The position numbers and the translations under genes are program-made. This document shows positions 1-10,400 of a DNA stretch of 64,000 nucleotides, in pieces; the stretch's first letter is position 1; each line of letters starts with the position of its first letter. The stretch is from Candidatus Defluviibacterium haderslevense. Its GTDB lineage: Bacteria; Bacteroidota; Bacteroidia; Chitinophagales; Saprospiraceae. The DNA lies in the NCBI GenBank assembly GCA_016712225.1, contig JADJRL010000003.1:889001-953000 (forward strand), in the 5' to 3' direction. A model generated the notes under the pieces. The model ran no database searches and had not been told where the DNA came from. It saw nothing but the letters and a program-made list of their open reading frames with translations.

Positions 1-380
1 ATAAAAGAATTATTTGAGATCGTTGCGATGGTCTGTCCTTTTGTAACCGTGTTTCCTGATTGTACTAAAATGGATTTTATAACTCCTCCTATGAAAGCTG
101 TTGCATTGGCTCTATTTTGATTAGGCACTTTGAGTAATCCATTCGCTTTTAGAGAAGCTGTAAGTTGCTTTTTCTCAATATTTCCCAATTCAATTTTGAT
201 GGATTTCATTTGTTCCATGGTTAACATGGTTGTGTTAACATTCTCATGTTCGTCATGGGCTTCTTCAGCATGCGCTGCCTCTGATCCATGGTTATGTCCA
301 TCTCCTTTTGTGTGTTCCTTACAATTGTTAAAAAGGAAGCTTACTGAAGCAAAAAATATGATGATGATTAATTTATTCAT
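1..380 (-). CDS. RND efflux periplasmic adaptor (CusB/HlyD type), 5' part only
   Basis: The start ATG is at 380 and about 126 codons can be read before the window ends, so the C-terminal part is missing. Residues 1-20 form a lipoprotein signal ending FLFNNC, with Cys20 the likely lipidated residue. Residues 29-46 are packed with His, Asp and Glu (HNHGSEAAHAEEAHDEHE), a typical metal-sensing or metal-buffering segment of heavy-metal adaptors. Residues 99-116 (GVIKSILVQSGNTVTKGQ) are the first half of the barrel-sandwich (lipoyl-like) domain. The gene follows the RND-TolC gene after 12 bases, so it is the third gene of this efflux operon. It would be the membrane-fusion protein joining inner-membrane pump and outer-membrane channel. 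The metal is not determinable from the sequence. Confidence 0.85.
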   Translation of the reverse strand, partial: MNKLIIIIFFASVSFLFNNCKEHTKGDGHNHGSEAAHAEEAHDEHENVNTTMLTMEQMKSIKIELGNIEKKQLTASLKANGLLKVPNQNRANATAFIGGVIKSILVQSGNTVTKGQTIATISNNSF

Positions 381-392
381 TGTAATTAATTT

Positions 393-3300
393 TTATCTGT
401 TGATTAAGAAATTGATATTAATAATAGATTGATTGAGTTGATTTATTGATTGAAGATAATTTAATTTAACTTCACTTGCAGTTTGCATTGCCTGTAAATA
501 TTCAATATAACCAATTTCACCACTTCGGTATGTTGTTTTTGCTATACTGATCATTAATTCAGCATTAGGTAAGGCATTTGACTTGTAATAGTTGTATTGT
601 GCCATGTTCTGGTTGTATTGTTGAAACGCATTTTGCAATTGTGTTTGAAGCAAAAGTTTACCATGGTCAGCTTCAATAGTCAAAGCTTGTTGTTTGTAAT
701 TCAATGATTTTATTTTTGCAGTATTACTAAAATAGGTAAACGGAATACTAATGCCAACATTAAAGCCATTGAAGCGTTTACTTCTATCAAAGTATTCTTC
801 CTTTCCATTTATAGTTTGAATACCAGTCAGTGATTGATTAAAATAGCCTACATTCAAATCTGGTAAAATAGCTGCTGATTCTAACTTTATAGCTTGTTTA
901 GCAATCATTGCCTCTTGATACAACGCCATTAATGATGGATTAAGGGTTACTTGGTTAATATCAAGTGAATTATTTATACTTAATGGTTGGAAAGAGATTG
1001 AATCACGAATAGTGAATTCATCGCCTGAATTCATTAATTGTTTCAATGAAGCATAAGCTGTTGCTGCTTCTGTTTCATTTTGATTGATGATAAGCGCTAA
1101 CAGTCCACGCTTTGTATTCGCGGTAGTTTTCTCTAACAAATTGGTCTCTCCTGATTGGTATCGCAAGTCAGCAGTACTCACAAAATCAACATACAAACTA
1201 TCCATTGACTGCAATTGTTTTCTTGCATTTTGCAAATACATTAATTGAAAAATCCAATACTTTACCTGAGCCTTTAATTCATTCTGAGACATTTGTAATT
1301 TCAATTGACTTGCTAATAATTCTGCAGAATACAAGCCAGATTTTGCTTTATAATAGCTTGGAAAAGGAATGCTTTGTGAGATCTGAAATGAATTATCCTG
1401 ATTGATACTATTATTTTGTCCAAATTGAACATTTACATTGGTTTTGGGTAATTCAAAAACAGACTTTTTAAGCATTGAAGCAGATTGCACATTGAGTTGT
1501 TGTGATTGAAGTTCCAAATTATTATTCAGTGCTATATTTATTATTTCTTCCACACTGAGTTGTCTTGATGTGCTTTGTGCATTGGCATTTTGAAAAAAGA
1601 ATAATACAATAATAAAAACACTTATGCTTGTAATTTGTGACTTTTTGTTTCTTTTACGCGGTGAAGAAAATAACAAATAAAGCAATGGCAATACAAAGAG
1701 TGTAAGAAATGTTGCTGTGATCAATCCCCCAATAACTACTGTTGCCAATGGCTTTTGAACTTCAGCGCCAGCACCATGTGAAAGCGCCATTGGTAAAAAC
1801 CCAAGCGAAGCAACAGCTGCTGTCATGAGAACAGGTCGCAAACGGATTTTAGTACCTTCTATAATTCTTTGCAACATATCGCTCATACCTTCTTTCTCCA
1901 ATTGATTAAACGTACTGACTAAAACAATTCCATTCAAGACCGCTACACCAAACAATGCAATAAATCCAACACCTGCAGAAATGCTAAAAGGCATATCACG
2001 AATCAATAATGCAAATACACCTCCTATTGCTGCCATAGGAATAGCTGTAAAAATAAGTGTTGCTTGTTTAATGGAAGTGAAGGTGAAATATAATAGCATG
2101 AATATAAGTGCCAATGCAACGGGTACTGCTATCATCAATCGGTTCGATGCTGCTTGTAAATTTTCAAAAGTTCCTCCATAAGTATAATAATATCCTTCAG
2201 GCAATTTTACGTCGTTGCCCAATTGTTTTTGAATATCAGTAACAACACTTGATACATCTCGTCCTTTTACATTGAAACCTACTACAATTCTACGTTTACC
2301 ATCCTCACGACTAATTTGGGCAGGTCCTAATTCCAATTGGATATCGGCTACTTGGGATAACGGAATCTGTGTTCCGTTAGATGTTGGAATATGCAAATGA
2401 CTTACATCATCTATATTATTCCGGTGAGTAGAATCAAGGCGAACAACCAAATCGAATTTACGTTCGTTTTCAAAAACAACTCCAGCGCTACCTCCTGCGA
2501 ATGATGTACTAACTATATGATTGATGTCATCAATATTCAGACCGTAATTTGCAATTTGAGAACGATTATACTTAATAACAATTTGTGGCAATCCTGCCAC
2601 TCGCTCCACACTTGGTTCAGTAGCTCCGGCTACACCTTGTATAATGGTGTTTACTTTATTAGCATAGAATAAAAGGGTATCCATGTTTTCACCAAATATT
2701 TTAACGGCTACATCCTGTCTAATACCGGTCATCAATTCATTAAAACGCATTTGTATGGGTTGGCTTTTTTCAAAAAATACCCCTGGGATGATTTCCAATT
2801 TTTCATAGATTTCATCAGCAAGTTCATCATAAGTAATGTTTCGCTTCCACTCACTTTGTGGTTTTAAAATGATCATCATGTCGCTTGCTTCAGGTGGCAT
2901 AGGATCTGTTGGCACTTCAGCACTTCCTGTTTTTCCAACTACCATTTTGACCTCATCAAATTCTTTTATTAATCGTGAAGCTTGCATAGAAGTTTCAATA
3001 CTTTGAGACAAAGATGTTCCCTGCGATAATATGCAGTGAAAAGCAAAATCACCTTCTGCTAATGTTGGAATAAATTCTCCGCCCATCTTTGAAAAAAGAA
3101 AAACTGTGAAAAAGAAAATTCCAACAGTGATTCCAACAACTAATTTCTTTCCTTTAATTGCAGCGTTTAAAAGTGGTTCATATTTTTGTTGGAAAAAAAT
3201 CATCATTCTATCAGAAATATTTTTTCTATGACTCACCTTTTTACTTAAAAAAAGTGAAGATATCATTGGAATGTAAGTAAGTGATAGTATAAATGCCCCA

Positions 3301-4766
3301 AGTATGGCAAATGAAACAGTCTGTGCCATTGGTCCAAACATTTTTCCTTCAATACCTACTAAAGTTAGAATGGGTAAGTATACAATCAAGATGATGATTT
3401 GTCCGAATGCTGCAGAATTCATCATTCGCTTTGCACTTTGAAAAACAGTTTCATCCATTTGCTTTGATGTAAGTTCTGTTTTTCCACTTTGCAATTGTGT
3501 GGTGCTTATACGGTGGAAAATACTTTCGACTATAATGACTGCACCATCTACTATTAAACCAAAATCTATAGCACCTAAACTCATAAGGTTGGCACTTACT
3601 CCAAACACATTCATCATCCCTAATGCAAACAACATGGATAAGGGTATTGCTGAAGCCACGATCAAACCAGCTCTAAAATTTCCAAGAAATAATACCAAAA
3701 CAAAAATGACTATTAATGCGCCTTCTAAAAGATTCTTTTCTACTGTTGAGATAGCACGGTTTACTAAATCAGTTCTATCCAGGTAGGGTTCAATAACCAC
3801 ATCATCGGGTAAGGATTTTTGAATGGTTTGCATTTTATCTTTTACACGATTTACCACATCGGCGCTATTCGCTCCTTTCAGCATCATCACGACCCCACCT
3901 ACAGCATCCACTTCACCATTGTAGGTAAGCGCACCATATCGAACAGCACTTCCCAATCGAACTTCAGCTACATCTTTTATCAAGATCGGAATTCCATTGG
4001 GATTGTTTTTTACAGCTATGTTTTTGATATCGTCAAATGAACCAATTAATCCCACCCCACGAATGAAATAGGCATTGGGTTTTTTATCTATATAAGCCCC
4101 GCCTGTATTTTCGTTGTTCTTTTCAAGTGCAGAAAAAATTTCAGGAATGGTAATTCCCATAGCTATAAGTCTATCAGGATTGATAGCCACTTCATACTGT
4201 TTGAGCTGTCCACCAAAACTATTGACTTCTGCAATCCCTGCAGTACCATACAGTTGTCGGGCAACTATCCAATCCTGCATGGTTCGCAAATCCATGGCCG
4301 TGTATTTATTCTCGCTCCCCTTTTTAGGGTGAATGATATATTGATATACTTCTCCTAAACCTGTGCTCAACGGTGCCAATTCAGGTTTCCCAATTCCATT
4401 AGGAATTTTTTCTTCAGCTTCTTTTAGTTTTTCATTAATCAGTTGTCTTGCAAAATAGATATCTACTTTGTCATCAAAAACAACCGTTATGACAGATAAT
4501 CCGAAACGAGAAAGACTGCGCAACTCAACTAAGTCAGGAAGATTGGCGATACTTTGTTCAATGGGATAAGTAACCAATTGTTCCACCTCCTGCCCAGCCA
4601 GCGTTGGACAAAGTGTGATGATTTGTACTTGATTATTGGTGATGTCAGGTAGAGCATCAATAGGTAATTTACTAGCACTCCATACGCCCCACACGACGAG
4701 TGCAAAAGTCATCAATCCAATGATGAACTTATTGTTTATACTAAACGCAATTATTTTATTTAACAT
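393..4766 (-). CDS. Heavy-metal RND pump (CzcA/CusA family) fused to a TolC-type outer-membrane channel
   Basis: At 1457 residues this is about 400 longer than a CzcA/CusA pump. Residues 1 to about 1035 are a complete heavy-metal RND transporter, with the TM4 proton-relay motif DFGLIVDGAVIIVES at 401-415 (Asp401, Asp407 and Glu414, matching the CzcA pattern D-x5-D-x6-E). Residues from about 1064 on are a TolC/CzcC outer-membrane factor of about 394 residues. The junction (about 1035-1063) reads as a signal peptide: a basic PRKRNKK stretch, a hydrophobic SVFIIVLFFF core and an ANA-Q cleavage-like site. The two halves may therefore be separated after export. It sits between a small Cys/His-rich protein and the adaptor. 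Substrate is probably a divalent cation or Cu/Ag; this is inference. Confidence 0.92.
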   Translation of the reverse strand: MLNKIIAFSINNKFIIGLMTFALVVWGVWSASKLPIDALPDITNNQVQIITLCPTLAGQEVEQLVTYPIEQSIANLPDLVELRSLSRFGLSVITVVFDDKVDIYFARQLINEKLKEAEEKIPNGIGKPELAPLSTGLGEVYQYIIHPKKGSENKYTAMDLRTMQDWIVARQLYGTAGIAEVNSFGGQLKQYEVAINPDRLIAMGITIPEIFSALEKNNENTGGAYIDKKPNAYFIRGVGLIGSFDDIKNIAVKNNPNGIPILIKDVAEVRLGSAVRYGALTYNGEVDAVGGVVMMLKGANSADVVNRVKDKMQTIQKSLPDDVVIEPYLDRTDLVNRAISTVEKNLLEGALIVIFVLVLFLGNFRAGLIVASAIPLSMLFALGMMNVFGVSANLMSLGAIDFGLIVDGAVIIVESIFHRISTTQLQSGKTELTSKQMDETVFQSAKRMMNSAAFGQIIILIVYLPILTLVGIEGKMFGPMAQTVSFAILGAFILSLTYIPMISSLFLSKKVSHRKNISDRMMIFFQQKYEPLLNAAIKGKKLVVGITVGIFFFTVFLFSKMGGEFIPTLAEGDFAFHCILSQGTSLSQSIETSMQASRLIKEFDEVKMVVGKTGSAEVPTDPMPPEASDMMIILKPQSEWKRNITYDELADEIYEKLEIIPGVFFEKSQPIQMRFNELMTGIRQDVAVKIFGENMDTLLFYANKVNTIIQGVAGATEPSVERVAGLPQIVIKYNRSQIANYGLNIDDINHIVSTSFAGGSAGVVFENERKFDLVVRLDSTHRNNIDDVSHLHIPTSNGTQIPLSQVADIQLELGPAQISREDGKRRIVVGFNVKGRDVSSVVTDIQKQLGNDVKLPEGYYYTYGGTFENLQAASNRLMIAVPVALALIFMLLYFTFTSIKQATLIFTAIPMAAIGGVFALLIRDMPFSISAGVGFIALFGVAVLNGIVLVSTFNQLEKEGMSDMLQRIIEGTKIRLRPVLMTAAVASLGFLPMALSHGAGAEVQKPLATVVIGGLITATFLTLFVLPLLYLLFSSPRKRNKKSQITSISVFIIVLFFFQNANAQSTSRQLSVEEIINIALNNNLELQSQQLNVQSASMLKKSVFELPKTNVNVQFGQNNSINQDNSFQISQSIPFPSYYKAKSGLYSAELLASQLKLQMSQNELKAQVKYWIFQLMYLQNARKQLQSMDSLYVDFVSTADLRYQSGETNLLEKTTANTKRGLLALIINQNETEAATAYASLKQLMNSGDEFTIRDSISFQPLSINNSLDINQVTLNPSLMALYQEAMIAKQAIKLESAAILPDLNVGYFNQSLTGIQTINGKEEYFDRSKRFNGFNVGISIPFTYFSNTAKIKSLNYKQQALTIEADHGKLLLQTQLQNAFQQYNQNMAQYNYYKSNALPNAELMISIAKTTYRSGEIGYIEYLQAMQTASEVKLNYLQSINQLNQSIININFLINR

Positions 4767-4865
4767 GTTTAATCAGTTTAATGAATGAATATGCAAATAC
4801 TCGCTGTGATCTTACACTGCAAGTATTTTATTTACTTTCTGCATAAGCAGAAATTTATAAATTCA

Positions 4866-5183
4866 TTAGCTGATTTTTGGCGGTTGCCAGATATTGAAAT
4901 AGATATTCTGAATATAACCATTTTTATATTCACAAATTGTCTCTGAAAGTTCTACTTTCCTTATTGGAATATAAATAGGAATATAAATATGGGTGTATAC
5001 AGATCCACAGCATGAACAAAAGCAAAAGGGCGAACAATTTTCAGATTCATGGTTGTGCTTTTCGTGATCACTATTATTTATATCCGAATTCAATGTAACT
5101 TGATTACAATCATACTCATCACCACAGGGCATCAAAGTAAGTCCAAAAAAATACAAAGCAAAGAATAATGAAAATAGTTTCAC
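4866..5183 (-). CDS. Small secreted Cys/His-rich protein (DUF6660-like)
   Basis: A 105-residue protein starting at GTG (5181-5183); no in-frame ATG lies closer. Residues 1 to about 20 are a hydrophobic signal ending LTLMPCGDEYDC, possibly a lipobox or an exported Cys pair. The middle carries HEKHNHESENC followed by SPFCFCSCCGS, a dense His/Cys cluster suited to metal binding. The last residues are NIWQPPKIS. From memory this resembles the DUF6660 family found beside Bacteroidota metal efflux genes; the match was not searched. It lies 99 bases upstream of the RND-TolC gene on the same strand and probably opens the operon. A periplasmic metal sensor or chaperone role is inference. Confidence 0.75.
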   Translation of the reverse strand: MKLFSLFFALYFFGLTLMPCGDEYDCNQVTLNSDINNSDHEKHNHESENCSPFCFCSCCGSVYTHIYIPIYIPIRKVELSETICEYKNGYIQNIYFNIWQPPKIS

Positions 5184-5414
5184 AATGCAAAATTAATCAA
5201 TTTCCTGAATTTATTTCATTGTTCCTAAAGTTATAAAAATAACGAATAAATAATATTATTACAAAATATGATCTATAATATTGATTATCAATTATATAGA
5301 TATTATAAAAATATTTAACAATAAATAAAAAATGAATTGTTAAGATTTAATTAAAGTATGCCTCCTTCAATTGACTTTATGCCAAATATTGAACATGTAA
5401 AGACATCCAGAAAA

Positions 5415-5768
5415 TTAAAAAACAAGCACTTTATCACTGTCTACAACCCAATTAGTCAGTTCTGCCATTGTGCTCATCTCGGCTCCATCTATTAATTGTA
5501 CGTTTTTCAGTCCCCTGGCCTCAGCGCAACTGCCGCATATTTTTACTTTCGCTCCTTTAATTAGTGAAAGTTTCATCATTTTTTCAATATTATAATAGCC
5601 ATTTGGTGTAGTCTGATTTGCAACCGCACAACTTGCTGCATCTGCCATTAGAAAAATTCTTACTTCTACAGTTTCATTATCCTTACCTAATTGGTTGGCA
5701 AGTCGTAAAGCATTGTAAGCTTTTTCAGTTCCATATGGAGCATCGTTGATTAAGATTAAAATTTTCAT
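5415..5768 (-). CDS. DsrE/YchN-like small sulfur-relay family protein
   Basis: A 117-residue soluble protein that covers a whole DsrE/DsrF/YchN domain. It opens MKILILINDAPYGTEKAYNALRL, with the beta-alpha opening typical of the fold (only part quoted: ILINDAPYGTEKA). Central features are FLMADAASCAVANQ and the pair KICGSCAEARG, whose CxxC could carry sulfur. The C terminus (WVVDSDKVLVF) is also typical. The family handles sulfane sulfur or is of unknown role; many Bacteroidota copies sit near methyltransferase or metal genes. It lies just downstream of a broken methyltransferase gene, with which it was probably once co-transcribed. Confidence 0.85.
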   Translation of the reverse strand: MKILILINDAPYGTEKAYNALRLANQLGKDNETVEVRIFLMADAASCAVANQTTPNGYYNIEKMMKLSLIKGAKVKICGSCAEARGLKNVQLIDGAEMSTMAELTNWVVDSDKVLVF

Positions 5769-5785
5769 TTCTATTTATTTTATGG

Positions 5786-6151
5786 TTAATTATTAATTGC
5801 TTTCATCACTACAAAACTTCCTTTTCCAAATCCTTGTTGCGGTTGTTCTATTTCAATTACTTTGGACTTTGTCAGCGTCTGCCAATAAGAAAAATGGTGA
5901 AAGCCCGCTTGTTTTATGAGTTCAGCTATCTCTTGGGGAGAATAAAAATGAGCATCCCTATAAAATTTATTTTCGGATTTTTCCATTTCATATTTCTTTC
6001 TGAGGACGGTGTTTTTATCAATGATGCCTAGCAATATTACTCCTTATGGTATTAAAATGCGGTGAACTTCTGAAAATGCTTTTGGTGTGTCTGAAAGAAA
6101 ACAAATCGGCGGTACCATTAATGCAAAATCAAAACAGTGTCCTAAAATATC
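5786..6151 (-). pseudogene. Remnant of a class I SAM-dependent methyltransferase
   Basis: Only the C-terminal half of a UbiE-like methyltransferase can be read. From 6151 downwards the frame gives GHCFDFALMVPPICFLSD, then KAFSEVHRILIP, a TAA stop at 6044-6046, and then GVILLGIIDKN in the same frame. In an intact gene this would be the post-motif II/III stretch (FD-ALMV...ILKPGG). An upstream TGA (6152-6154) and the absence of motif I (GxGxG) show that the 5' half is gone. The remaining open stretch (5786-6034) encodes 82 residues from a TTG and is unlikely to be functional. It precedes the DsrE gene by 17 bases. Confidence 0.75.
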
Positions 6152-6286
6152 TCACAATTATCCATTCTATTGCCTACAAAAAATTTAAGCCATGATTGTA
6201 TCATAATCCATTTAACCCTTTATAAATTTAATTTCTGATAAATATACAAAAACTATATATTCACTTCACAAATTTTCTTCTCGAAT

Positions 6287-7471
6287 TTACAATCTGTATT
6301 TCATTATTTCTGCCAAAGTCACATGATATTCTTTCTCCAATTTCAATAAATGTAGTAAGGCGTTTTGGTAAAAACTCGTTTCTAAAAAATATTCAATCAC
6401 CGTGATTTCGCCCAAGCGTAAAGCCTTATCTAATAAAGTGATATTGCTGATTGATGCTATTACAGAACTGTATTCATTAAATGATTTTTTGAGCGCATCT
6501 TGTCGATCAAACAGTTCTTTTATTTCAAAAAAATGCTCGTTCAAGTGACTTTGCAATTTTAAATTGGTGAATAGAACATTTGCTTGTTGCTCCCTTTTGC
6601 GATATTTCTGTTCCCAAATTGGAAGTGTCAAACCCGCATGGATGCCATTGAATCGTTGCCCCAAAATGCCTTGATAATGGTATCCGACTTCGAATTTCGG
6701 AAGTCGCCATGTCTTGCTCAATTCAAGTTGTTTTTCAGCAATACGCTGTTCATGCTCCAATGTTTGGCGCATTGGGTCAGCAGTCTTATATTCCATTTCA
6801 ACTTGTTCAAAAGTTGTTAATTCTGGTAGTGTTGGATAAATCGTGTCCTGAAAAACTACTACTTCACCACCATTAATTTGAATCAAATGCATTTGCAGTT
6901 TTTGAATTTCAACGTTGTTTTCTATGTTTAATTGGTTAATTTCTAAAAGTTGCAACTTCGTTTTGTTCACATCTAAAATATTTCCGTCTCCTTTGTTGAG
7001 TTTAGTCTGAAAATCGCTTTGGAGTTTTTCTAAATCCAATTTTCGTCGTTCATAGTGGATTTTCAACTTGTTTCGATATACCATTTCAATGCAGGCTAAT
7101 TTGGCTTCTTGCAAAATATCTTGTCGACGTCCAGCAAATTCCGAAATAGAGATTGCACCCTGAACTGCCGCCAATTCCTTTCGTTTTTTGTATGTCGTCG
7201 GGAAATCGAAAGGCTGTACAACAAAAAAATCGGTTTGATTTCCAGCTGCTTCCGGCGAACCGAAAAGAAATTGTCCTTGAATGGTCGGGTTCGGCAGCGT
7301 CAAACCTGTTTTGTATTCCAGTTTTTTAGCTTCCCAAAATTGTCGGTTCGACATGAGCAATTTGTTGTTTTTTTCAACTGAAACCAAAACAGCTTCTAGG
7401 TTAGATTGACCATTGGCATTGAAACAAAATGCCAATACCAACACTTTCAAAATCATTATTTTGTATTTCAT
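6287..7471 (-). CDS. TolC-family outer-membrane factor of heavy-metal efflux (CusC/CzcC type)
   Basis: A 394-residue protein with a signal peptide at 1-22 (ends FNANGQ). It is predominantly helical and polar, as in the TolC periplasmic barrel, with a typical C-terminal LGEITVIEYFLETSFYQ stretch where most family members have GExxxLExLxA. Length is normal. It begins one base after the RND gene stop, so it is the last gene of the small-protein/adaptor/RND/TolC operon. It would form the outer-membrane exit duct for the pump encoded at 7473-10553. Confidence 0.9.
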   Translation of the reverse strand: MKYKIMILKVLVLAFCFNANGQSNLEAVLVSVEKNNKLLMSNRQFWEAKKLEYKTGLTLPNPTIQGQFLFGSPEAAGNQTDFFVVQPFDFPTTYKKRKELAAVQGAISISEFAGRRQDILQEAKLACIEMVYRNKLKIHYERRKLDLEKLQSDFQTKLNKGDGNILDVNKTKLQLLEINQLNIENNVEIQKLQMHLIQINGGEVVVFQDTIYPTLPELTTFEQVEMEYKTADPMRQTLEHEQRIAEKQLELSKTWRLPKFEVGYHYQGILGQRFNGIHAGLTLPIWEQKYRKREQQANVLFTNLKLQSHLNEHFFEIKELFDRQDALKKSFNEYSSVIASISNITLLDKALRLGEITVIEYFLETSFYQNALLHLLKLEKEYHVTLAEIMKYRL

Positions 7472-7472
7472 T

Positions 7473-10400
7473 TCAATTTTTTCTATTAGTGAGAAAATAG
7501 ACTACCGGCACAATGAAAATATTGAGCAAAGTAGATGTGAGTAAACCACCTAAAATCACTTTTGCCATGGGGCTTTGTATTTCGTTTCCTGGTAAATCCC
7601 CAGCAATGGCAAGCGGGATGAGAGCAAGTCCAGCCGTCAAAGCTGTCATCAAAATCGGTGAAAGTCGATCTACCGAGCCATCCAAGACCGTTTCAAGGAG
7701 CGGTTTGCCTTCTTCTTGCAAATTTTTATAGCGGGAAACGAGCAAAATACCGTTCCGAGTAGCTACACCAAACAAGGTGATAAAACCGATAATTGCTGGG
7801 ATACTCAAAATGCCAGAAGTGATCCAAATGCTGAAAACGCCGCCAATCAAAGCCAATGGCAAGTTCAACAAGATAATTGAAGCTGTTTTGAGACTTTTAA
7901 ATTCTTGAAAAAGTAAAAGAAAAATCACCAATAGCGATAGTAACGAAGTTGCCAATAGCGTTTTTGAAGCTTCCGCTTCAGCTTCAAACTGACCACCGTA
8001 TTCAATGCGGTAGCCTTCTGGTAGTGTGATTTTTTCTGCAATCATTTTCTGGATTTCATCTACGGTACTCTTTTGGTCACGACCAGCTACATTCACAGAT
8101 ACAACGGTTTTGCGTTGCACATTTTCTCGATTTATCGTGTTCGGCCCTGAAGTTGAAACAACATCTGCCACATAACTCAAAGGTATTTTTTGCCCATTAA
8201 CTGCATCAATCATTGTATTTCTAATGTTCTCGATATTGCCCCGATTGGCATCGTCGAATCGTAAAATCAAGTCAAAACTTTTGTTTCCTTCATAAATTTC
8301 AGACACTTTTTCACCTGCAAAAGCCACGTCAACGAACTCGTTGAAATGTCCAATAGGTATTCCATAATGGTTGAGCAAATCTCTTTTTGCTTTGATTTGT
8401 ACCTGAGGAATTTCAATTTGTTGCTCCACACTTATATCCACAAGACCAGAAATCGGGGTAATCGCCGTCTTGATTTCGTTGGAAAGTGAGAATAGTTTTG
8501 CCAAGTCAGTTCCAAAAATCTTGATGGCTATATTCGCTCTTGTGCCTGAAAGCATGTGGTCGATACGATGACCGATGGGCTGCCCAATGGTGATATTCAC
8601 GCCAGAAACGTTGGCGAGATGCTTCCGTACATCAGCCATAAATTCCGACCGACTGCGATCTTTCAAAATAAAGGGCGCATCAATTTCGGCAGCATTCACG
8701 CCTTGGGCATGTTCGTCAAGTTCTGCTCGACCTGTGCGGCGGGTAGTGATTTGAATTTCTGGGACTTTCAATAATTCCTGCTCTACGTATGAGCCTATTT
8801 TGTTGCTTTCTTCCAACGAAATGCCTGGCAAACTGACCGCCGAAATCACCAGTGATCCTTCATTGAATTCAGGTAAGAAACTCCTTCCCAATTTTGAAAG
8901 CCCAAATAGAGCTACCAACAGCATCAAAAACGAGACGGCGAGCACTGTGCTTTTGGCTTTCATAACGCCTTTTAAAAGGCCAGAATAACCAATTTGAAGC
9001 TTACTGACAAGCCAACTTTCGCCGTGCTGTCTTTTTAACATTTTTTCGTTCGATAAAAGATAGCTGCCCAAAACAGGAGTCAAGGTGATGCTAACAATAA
9101 GAGAAGCAAACAACGATACGATGAATGCAATACCTAATGGAGCAAGTAATTTACCTTCCATACCTGACAAGAAAAACAGTGGTAAAAACGCCACGATAAT
9201 AATGAAGGTAGCATTGATGATGCTTGTTCGGATTTCCACTGATGCATCGAATACTACTTGTAGCACAGCTTTTCGCTCCGAAATGGGCATTGTAGCATTC
9301 TGTTTTAGACGTTTGAAAACATTTTCCACATCTATAATAGCATCGTCCACGAGTGCACCAATAGCAATTGCCATACCGCCTAATGACATTGTGTTAATGG
9401 TGAAACCAAGCCATTTCAAGGTCAAAATAGCGACAATCAGCGAAACAGGAATGGCAAGTAACGAAATCACAGTTGCGCGCCAATTCATCAAAAAAAGAAA
9501 CAATACAACAACCACGAAAATACTTCCTTCCAAAAGTGTTTTTTGGATGTTTGAAATTGAAGCGTTTATAAAATCCACCTGCCTGAAAATGCGAGTATTG
9601 ATTTTTACGTCGATAGGCATCGTTTTTTGCAAATCCAAGATTGCATCATCAATTTTTTGCGTCAGCAAAAGCGAATTGGTGGCAGGCTGTTTCATCACAG
9701 TCATAATCACAGCCGGTTTGCCCTGAAGTGAGCCGTCACCGATTTTTTGGGCTGCCGCTATTTTGAGTGTCGCCACGTCCTCGATTTTGACAGTTCCTTC
9801 CGGGGTAGTCTTGATGACGGATTTTCCAAGTTCTTCTAAATCACTAGTTCTACCAATACCTCGGACTATATATTCATTACCGAAATCATTTAAAAAACCG
9901 CCTGACGAATTTCCGTTGGCTTCTTGACAAGCTTTGAGCAATTCGGAAAGTGTTACATCAAATGCACTCATTTTTTGTGGTGAAGCCAATATCTGATATT
10001 GTTTGAACTCACCGCCGATGACAACGACCTGCGCTACACCTCCTGTAGCGAGCAATCGAGGTCGAATTGACCAATCGGCAAGCGTCCGTAAATCCATTTG
10101 TGAAGTACTGTCACCTGTCAAACTAATGAGCATAATTTCACCCATGATGCTTGCTTGTGGTGCCATGGTTGGATTGCCCACGCCTACTGGAAGACGTTCA
10201 GCAATAGCTATAATTTTTTCGTTGACGATTTGTCTGGCTTTGAAGATATCAGTGTTCCACTCAAATTCAATCCAAACAATCGAGATGCCAGCCGATGATG
10301 ATGAGCGCACCCGACGAACGTTTGTTGCCCCATTTACGGCGGTTTCAAGAGGGAATGTGACTAATTTTTCAACCTCTTCTGGTGCCATACCGTGCGCTTC

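Noticed and set aside
9085..9726. Long plus-strand open frame (213 codons) inside the second RND pump gene
   Set aside because: It lies wholly antisense to a strongly conserved pump, has low-complexity composition and no domain; it is a shadow frame.
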